In this document: positions 59,020 to 64,000 of the stretch, one piece after another
How positions within the stretch are numbered: the stretch's first letter is position 1
Layout of the letters: each line of letters starts with the position of its first letter
Assembly (NCBI RefSeq): GCF_017599325.1
Contig: NZ_JAGFVM010000022.1
Coordinates: forward strand, 62,001 to 126,000
DNA from: Marinilactibacillus kalidii
Lineage (GTDB): Bacteria > Bacillota > Bacilli > Lactobacillales > Carnobacteriaceae_A
DNA: 64,000 bases
Direction: 5' to 3'
The notes under the pieces: generated by a model
What the model saw: only the letters and a program-made list of their open reading frames with translations
The model's database searches: none
Told to the model about the DNA's origin: nothing
Position numbers and translations under genes: made by a program

Positions 59020-59048
59020 ATACTATATTAAACCTACTAGGTTGTAAA
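59020..59048 (-). promoter_or_regulatory. padR promoter with palindromic operator in the spacer
   Basis: Minus strand: -35 TTTACA (59043-59048), 17 bases, -10 TAGTAT (59020-59025). Inside the spacer is a perfect 13-base dyad AACCTA-C-TAGGTT (59031-59043). A second short palindrome, AACTAGTT, lies just downstream at 59006-59013. PadR binding here would block the polymerase. Confidence 0.55.
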
Positions 59049-59063
59049 GCATACTAGCAAAAA

Positions 59064-59097
59064 AACTCGAACAAGATTTTTCATCCTTGTTCGAGTT
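59064..59097 (-). terminator. Terminator of the YknXYZ-like operon
   Basis: AACTCGAACAAG pairs perfectly with CTTGTTCGAGTT around a ten-base loop, followed on the minus strand by seven T residues. Confidence 0.92.
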
Positions 59098-59191
59098 CAA
59101 CTTTCCATCGTTAAGACACTCTCTTTTTCAGTTGTTTGAATCAAATTGCATAGCGAATCCTATCGTTATTCTGATAGCGATTTTTACGATC

Positions 59192-60397
59192 TTAAAGAAT
59201 TTCAATGATTTCTTTTTTACTTGCGGCATTCGCTGGTGCGTAACTGAATACCAAACCAACTAAAGCAGAAACACTGATACAAGTAATGATCGTAAACAAG
59301 TCAATTCCTGCTGTAAACGGCAAGAACATCGTTGCGATTGCAGAGAATAACCAGCCAAATAAATAGCCGAGAACGCCCCCAATACTTGTCATCATAACGC
59401 CTTCTAGCACAAACTGCGCTCGGATATTTTTCTGAGAAGCCCCAAGTGCGCGGCGAATCCCAATTTCTTTTGTCCGTTCAGAGACAGAAATGTACATCAT
59501 GTTCATTACACCGATACCTGCGATGAAAAGCGAGATCCCCGCTACACTAGCAATAAACAGCGTAATCCCTCTCAGCACTTTAGACAAACCGTCATCCAAT
59601 GCGGACATATCAAAGTATTCATAAGTCCCCATGTTGCGCATCGTCCCATTTTCTTCCAAGAACGCCGTACTTTCGTCAGCTACTTCTGACGGAAGATAGC
59701 CTCTATCAACGGTAATGCTGATTTGGTTACCTATCGAATCTTGATCATTGTATCGTTTGTAGCTATTTAATGGGATCTCTACTTCTTCAGACATAAATTC
59801 AGAGAACAAACCTGAAGCATCAATGTCTTCTTCATAAATACCTACAATCGTGTAAAGTTGATTACCCAACGAGATACCTTTCCCGATTGCTTCATCCTCA
59901 GATTCGTAGACATCTTGAACAAGCGAATACGGTACAACGGTCACTCTATTTTCTCTATGATTATCAATCTCGTCCAATGCTCTTCCAGCTAAAACTGGTC
60001 TTCCTTGTTCCTCTGTCAAAGTAGCATCTACATAACTTTCTTCCCCATCGATCATCGTATCTAACGATACAAATTCGTAGTCATTTCCAACAACTTCTAC
60101 ATTGTTTACACCAGGCATGTAGCGGATCGTTTGTAGATCCATTTCAGAAAATAATGGCTCATTCGTTTCAAACATCCACTCTGGATCATCTGACTGGAAT
60201 TGGATATTCACAGTCAATAGTTCACCTTCATCAGGATTAAGCGATTCGAGAACATAATTCTCAAATCCTCTACCGATAGACATGATCGTACTAACTGCTG
60301 CGATCCCTATGACAATACCAATCATCGTCAGAAAGCTTCGTTTTTTATTTTTGAGCAATGCATTCCATGCGCCTTTAAAAAATACTATAGGATTCAT
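59192..60397 (-). CDS. MacB/YknZ-type ABC transporter permease
   Basis: A 401-residue permease with one N-terminal helix, a large extracellular MacB domain (about 45-265) and three C-terminal helices (FtsX domain) containing ISVSERTKEIGIRRALGASQ. It matches the YknZ/MacB family that uses a membrane-fusion partner to move peptides or antibiotics out of the membrane. It follows the ATPase gene by four bases and ends the operon. Confidence 0.88.
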   Translation of the reverse strand: MNPIVFFKGAWNALLKNKKRSFLTMIGIVIGIAAVSTIMSIGRGFENYVLESLNPDEGELLTVNIQFQSDDPEWMFETNEPLFSEMDLQTIRYMPGVNNVEVVGNDYEFVSLDTMIDGEESYVDATLTEEQGRPVLAGRALDEIDNHRENRVTVVPYSLVQDVYESEDEAIGKGISLGNQLYTIVGIYEEDIDASGLFSEFMSEEVEIPLNSYKRYNDQDSIGNQISITVDRGYLPSEVADESTAFLEENGTMRNMGTYEYFDMSALDDGLSKVLRGITLFIASVAGISLFIAGIGVMNMMYISVSERTKEIGIRRALGASQKNIRAQFVLEGVMMTSIGGVLGYLFGWLFSAIATMFLPFTAGIDLFTIITCISVSALVGLVFSYAPANAASKKEIIEIL

Positions 60398-60401
60398 TTG
60401 C

Positions 60402-61076
60402 CTACCTCACTTCTTCGGTTAGTACGCCATCCTGCATATGAACGACTCTGTTGCAGTAATGAACCGTAGAAGGATCATGTGTGACTAAAATGATTGTCAC
60501 ACCTTCTTCTTCGTTTAACGTCTTAAATACATTCATAATATCACTGGATGTCTGCGTATCAAGTGCTCCAGTCGGTTCATCGGCTAGAATAAAATCTGGA
60601 TCATTAATAATCGCGCGCGCAATCGCCGCTCTTTGTTGCTGACCCCCAGATAGCTGTTTGGGATATTTTTTCCCTTTATCCCCTATCCCTAGCTTTTCGA
60701 GAAGACTTTGTACTTTTTCTTTTGTCTGGCGATAGTTCCAGCCGTCATAAAGTAATGGAAGTTCGACATTTTCTTCAATCGTCAACGTCTCAATCAAGTT
60801 GAACTGCTGAAACACGAAGCCTACACGTTGGTTGCGGAGCTTGGATAAATCCGCATCCCCCTTTGACGTCACGACTTCGCCATCAAGATGGTAGTCGCCC
60901 AAATAATGACGGTCCACAAAGCCAATCAAGTTCAATAAAGTTGATTTACCTGAACCAGAAGGTCCCATAATGGCTAGAAAGTCTTTTTTTCTCACTTCTA
61001 GATCAACGTCTTTCAACACAGGTATCCAATTGTTATCTGCTTTATAGGCTTTCCGAATTTTTTCTAACTTAATCAT
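60402..61076 (-). CDS. MacB/YknY-type ABC transporter ATPase
   Basis: A 224-residue ABC ATPase of the LolD/MacB/YknY group: Walker A GPSGSGKST (about 37-45), Q-loop FVFQQFNLIETLT, signature LSGGQQQRAAIARA, Walker B FILADEPTGALD, and switch His in LVTHDP. Its start overlaps the end of the adaptor gene by eight bases. Confidence 0.92.
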   Translation of the reverse strand: MIKLEKIRKAYKADNNWIPVLKDVDLEVRKKDFLAIMGPSGSGKSTLLNLIGFVDRHYLGDYHLDGEVVTSKGDADLSKLRNQRVGFVFQQFNLIETLTIEENVELPLLYDGWNYRQTKEKVQSLLEKLGIGDKGKKYPKQLSGGQQQRAAIARAIINDPDFILADEPTGALDTQTSSDIMNVFKTLNEEEGVTIILVTHDPSTVHYCNRVVHMQDGVLTEEVR

Positions 61077-62331
61077 AAAACACCACTACTTCATCGCCAT
61101 CAGCAAGATCCATATCCGGATCCATAATGACTTCTTCATCAATTTCTAAACCAGACTCAAGCACATACAAGTTTCCATCATCTGTGACCTGTACTTCGCG
61201 ACGCTCTACTACGCCATCTTTATTGACGAATACAATAGTAGTACCATCTTCCTCTTTTATAACTACATTCTGTGGAAGATAAAGGGTCTCTTCTTTTACT
61301 CCGACCTGTACAGAAAATCCATATTGAATAGACTCTTCAGGAATTACTGTAAAAGGATATCTCGAAGATGACGTGTCCCCTTCAGCACTTGCTTGCATCG
61401 GCAACGCACTCACATTCGTGATTTTACCTTTTACGATTCTGTCAGATGTGATTGGACTGATTTCAACAGCATCTTCGACCACAATTTTATCGTAGTCATA
61501 TTCCGAAACAGATGCATCGATTTTTTGCTCTTTCGACATTAAACGGAGAACGGGTTGTTCACTCGCTTGGATACTTGAAATATTCGTTTGCATCAATTCC
61601 ACGATTCCTGAGAATTTCGCTTTTATAGTCGTCGTAATCCCACTGCGTAGTTTTTCGATCTCAAATGTAATATCTTCCATCTGCTCATTCAAATCTCTTA
61701 TCGACATCTCTGCACTATCAATGGTCGCTTCAGCTTCTGCTTTCTCTGACTCATAACTCATTAAATCATTCTGCGCTGCATCCATTTCCGTATTCATTGC
61801 GAAACCTTCACTATCTTGATCTACTGGTTCTTGCCCTGTAGATTCGATTGTACGGTTACTTTTAGCGATATTTGCATTCGCAGATTCTAAGGCTTTTTTT
61901 GCATTTGCTAACTCTGTCTCAGCTTCAGAACGCCTTTTTTCTAAGCGACTATATTGACGGTTCTGCTCATCCAACAACTGTTGGTTTTCTTCATTTGTGT
62001 ATGTAAATAATTCCGTGCTCTCTTCTACTTCTTGGCCATTTTCAACTAGCAACTCTCCAATTACACCATTTGATTCATTATAATATTCTTCTTGTATTTC
62101 TGATGCTTGAACAATCCCGTCGAACAAGACCGGATCTTCTTCTCTAACGGTATACACAGAGTAAGAGACCTCTGGTTCACTGCCGCTTCCAATAGCAGCT
62201 CCCTGAAAAGCCTTAAAGATGAAAAAGATAGCAACCAATACGACAATGATTCCTACTGCGATAAGACCCTTTTTCTCACCGAAACGCGCAAGAAATGAGC
62301 GTTTCGATGAAGGGCTAGTTGTTTTTTTCAT
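61069..62331 (-). CDS. Membrane fusion (HlyD/YknX-type) adaptor of the ABC exporter
   Basis: A 420-residue protein: an N-terminal helix (LIAVGIIVVLVAIFFIFKAF), a lipoyl/barrel-sandwich half (ENGQEVEESTELFTYTNEEN), a long coiled-coil hairpin (about 120-235), the second lipoyl half, and beta-barrel domains ending in LADGDEVVVFYD. This is the YknX type of extracytoplasmic adaptor. With the ATPase and permease it forms a tripartite exporter. Confidence 0.88.
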   Translation of the reverse strand: MKKTTSPSSKRSFLARFGEKKGLIAVGIIVVLVAIFFIFKAFQGAAIGSGSEPEVSYSVYTVREEDPVLFDGIVQASEIQEEYYNESNGVIGELLVENGQEVEESTELFTYTNEENQQLLDEQNRQYSRLEKRRSEAETELANAKKALESANANIAKSNRTIESTGQEPVDQDSEGFAMNTEMDAAQNDLMSYESEKAEAEATIDSAEMSIRDLNEQMEDITFEIEKLRSGITTTIKAKFSGIVELMQTNISSIQASEQPVLRLMSKEQKIDASVSEYDYDKIVVEDAVEISPITSDRIVKGKITNVSALPMQASAEGDTSSSRYPFTVIPEESIQYGFSVQVGVKEETLYLPQNVVIKEEDGTTIVFVNKDGVVERREVQVTDDGNLYVLESGLEIDEEVIMDPDMDLADGDEVVVFYD

Positions 62332-62347
62332 GTTATTTTCCTTCTTT

Positions 62348-62890
62348 CTAATAAATTGACATGTTACTGATTAGCACTTGGATAGCAGACAATAAGACAA
62401 CCCCAATAACAAACCAAGTAATTCTGACAATCATCATTGCTCGCTTCACGTGACGTTCTTTTTCTTCTCCGGAAAAATAGAAGAACAAGAATAAGACAGT
62501 AGTGATCAAGCTAGCAATAGCCGCTATAAACAAATTTTCGCCGTATCCAATCTGGTCAATAATAAAGCTCAATACAACACTGACTGCGTTAGACAAAAAT
62601 AAAGCTGACCAAATGTCATACTTGTATACATGCTCATCTTTTGCGACCCACTGCGTTGGAAATTTTATAAAAACATACTGAAACATTGTCCCGATGAATA
62701 AAATCAGCGCACCGACAATGATACCAATCACACCAACGGCTATAATGGAATCGGCACCGAATCCTTCCAGTGGTACTTCGTTAAATACAAATCCTTCAAT
62801 GATGGCTGACGCAAACACAACGCCTAAATAAATCGCTAACGCTCCCCAAGGGAACGTTTTAGCCTGAGTTTGTTCTACTTTTTCTTCCAT
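62348..62890 (-). CDS. YknW-like (Yip1-type) membrane protein, copy 2
   Basis: A 180-residue membrane protein with about five helices, opening TFPWGALAIYLGVV and carrying FIKFPTQWVAKDEHVYKYDI and FLFFYFSGEEKERHVKRAM. It matches the upstream copy along its whole length. I start at ATG 62890 because it gives the same N-terminus as the paralogue; the frame opens at 62944 inside that gene. In Bacillus, YknW is a Yip1-domain protein needed with YknXYZ; the equivalence here is inferred from context and topology. Confidence 0.65.
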   Translation of the reverse strand: MEEKVEQTQAKTFPWGALAIYLGVVFASAIIEGFVFNEVPLEGFGADSIIAVGVIGIIVGALILFIGTMFQYVFIKFPTQWVAKDEHVYKYDIWSALFLSNAVSVVLSFIIDQIGYGENLFIAAIASLITTVLFLFFYFSGEEKERHVKRAMMIVRITWFVIGVVLLSAIQVLISNMSIY

Positions 62891-62924
62891 GTCCAATCTC
62901 ATTAGCATTTTTTTGATTGACTGA

Positions 62925-63467
62925 TTAAACGAGGAAATCAGCAACTACTGATTGTAAAGCAATCGATAGTATCGCACCGATAACGAACCAACCTACTCGG
63001 ACGATCGTAATGGCACGTTTGATATTGCTTTCTTTTTCTTCTCCTGAGAAATAGAAGAATAGGAATAAAGCGGTTGTGATCGCACTGCTTGCTAAATCAA
63101 AATAAAGATTTCCTACATATCCTAATTGCTGAACCATGAAAGTGATCACAGCGCCAATCGCGCCTGAATAAAATAGTGCTGACCAAATATCGTATTTATA
63201 AACAAAGTTTTCTTTCGCGATCCATTGCGTTGGGAACTTAATAAAAACGTACTGGATAGCTATCAAGATTATCGACCCAATTGCGCCGATTATCAAACCA
63301 ATAACACCACCAGCTAACATAGAACCTGTATCAATGTCTTCTACCATTAACGAAGTATCAATTGTGAAAAAATTGTAAGCTGCTATACCCAATACAACAA
63401 CTACATAAACCGCTAATGCACCCCACGGAAACGTTTTACTCTGAGTAACTTCTGTTTCTTCATTCAT
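62925..63467 (-). CDS. YknW-like (Yip1-type) membrane protein, copy 1
   Basis: A 180-residue membrane protein: TFPWGALAVYVVVVLGIAAY, IGAIGSIILIAIQYVFIKFP, YKYDIWSALFYSGAIGAVIT, FLFFYFSGEEKESNIKRA. It is the first gene of the five-gene exporter operon, with TTGGAGGA as the ribosome site. It is a tandem paralogue of the next gene; the two may form a heteromer. Confidence 0.65.
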   Translation of the reverse strand: MNEETEVTQSKTFPWGALAVYVVVVLGIAAYNFFTIDTSLMVEDIDTGSMLAGGVIGLIIGAIGSIILIAIQYVFIKFPTQWIAKENFVYKYDIWSALFYSGAIGAVITFMVQQLGYVGNLYFDLASSAITTALFLFFYFSGEEKESNIKRAITIVRVGWFVIGAILSIALQSVVADFLV

Positions 63468-63572
63468 TAATTATTTTCCTCCAAATTTTATTAAAATTAT
63501 TTACTGATTATCCCCTCTAATAACCTACCTAATTAATCCTCCTTCATCAAATAAAATCGTATACATTTAAAC

Positions 63573-63618
63573 ATACTAGCTAACTATATAGTACTGTTTA
63601 ACGTTTGTTTTAAACGTT
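63573..63618 (-). promoter_or_regulatory. Likely promoter of the exporter operon with overlapping dyads
   Basis: Minus strand: -35 TTAAAC (63596-63601), 17 bases, -10 TAGTAT (63573-63578). A perfect dyad AACGTTT-N5-AAACGTT (63600-63618) overlaps the -35, and ACTATATAGT (63583-63592) lies in the spacer. The arrangement suggests regulated expression. Confidence 0.45.
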
Positions 63619-64000
63619 ATGTATTTCACTATACAAAGTCGTTAACTATCAAGATTGTACCAAAACCATTTAAAGATCACAACAACTCATTTCACACTTG
63701 CTATTTTCAATACCGGAATATTTAAACATTTTCCTACTTCCTTTTTAGAAGTAAAAAACCTGTTAATATTTAGCTATTTTTCTTCGAAGTTTGCATCTTG
63801 ACCTAAAGCGTTTCAATAACAATCAGATATTGCTATATGCCTGAAGTCATTTTCTATTTTTAAATCCTGTAATCGTTGATTTATAACGTTTCATTTTCGT
63901 TCGTAAATATTTTTTCAGTGAGATACTATAATTGAGGATATCTATAATAACTATACCTTTTTAAAACGCTTCTCCATCTAATCCAAAAAACATTCCAACC
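63619..64000. other. AT-rich end of the window, no gene seen
   Basis: No frame with a ribosome site, no RNA gene and no clear repeat was seen in these last 380 bases. Confidence 0.4.

Noticed and set aside
1-64000. CRISPR arrays, transposases, integrases, phage genes, rRNA and replication origin boxes
   Set aside because: None was recognised; the inverted repeats found are single hairpins at gene ends or palindromic operators.

Overview
The window is low-GC Gram-positive DNA, most likely from Lactobacillales and plausibly a Carnobacteriaceae relative (Carnobacterium, Marinilactibacillus or Alkalibacterium type). The reasons are AT-rich coding sequence with strong AGGAGG-type ribosome binding sites, LPxTG surface anchoring, many lipoproteins, mevalonate-pathway genes (mvaA, mvaS and a separate thiolase), an LCP cell-wall protein and DegT-free, PTS-free sugar uptake through ABC transport. 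The genus is inference. No insertion sequence, prophage, CRISPR array or rRNA was seen.

Layout. 1-4.8 kb: metal and oxyanion resistance. An arsR - CoA-disulfide reductase/rhodanese - acr3 operon on the minus strand (acr3 runs off the left edge) has two matching ArsR-type palindromes, with a divergent chrA. 4.8-9.3 kb: an aldehyde dehydrogenase, a soluble PAS/methyl-accepting protein and an ABC-F ATPase. 9.4-14.8 kb: an envelope cluster with an MltG-like stub, a polysaccharide deacetylase, a two-component system and an LCP protein. 15.2-20.7 kb: accessory small genes, with a membrane-anchored XRE regulator, a P-loop kinase, GrpB, three lipoproteins (two sharing a C-terminal domain) and a truncated GNAT. 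20.8-24.1 kb: a tRNA-Val with C at position 33, HMG-CoA reductase, an Lrp regulator, a metallo-beta-lactamase-fold protein and CsaA.

24.2-43.3 kb is the centrepiece: a contiguous minus-strand glycan locus that I read as a xyloglucan utilisation system. An LPATG-anchored GH5 endoglucanase would cut xyloglucan at the surface. An LplABC-type ABC importer (no ATPase gene here) would bring in the oligosaccharides. Cytoplasmic GH95 (fucosidase type), GH42 (beta-galactosidase), GH31 (YicI-type alpha-xylosidase) and a GH1 would strip fucose, galactose, xylose and the glucan backbone. A ROK kinase one base away from a GH1 that carries a phospho-sugar signature suggests that the final disaccharides are phosphorylated before cleavage. 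A YesM/YesN two-component system plus YesL and two CcpA (cre) sites would control the locus.

43.6-64 kb: flotillin and its NfeD partner, a MATE exporter, a phnDCEE phosphonate-type ABC importer with an attenuator after phnD, MscL, two tandem paralogous lipoproteins, thiolase and HMG-CoA synthase (upper mevalonate pathway), a PadR regulator followed by three paralogous membrane proteins, and a YknWXYZ-like efflux operon with a duplicated YknW-type gene.
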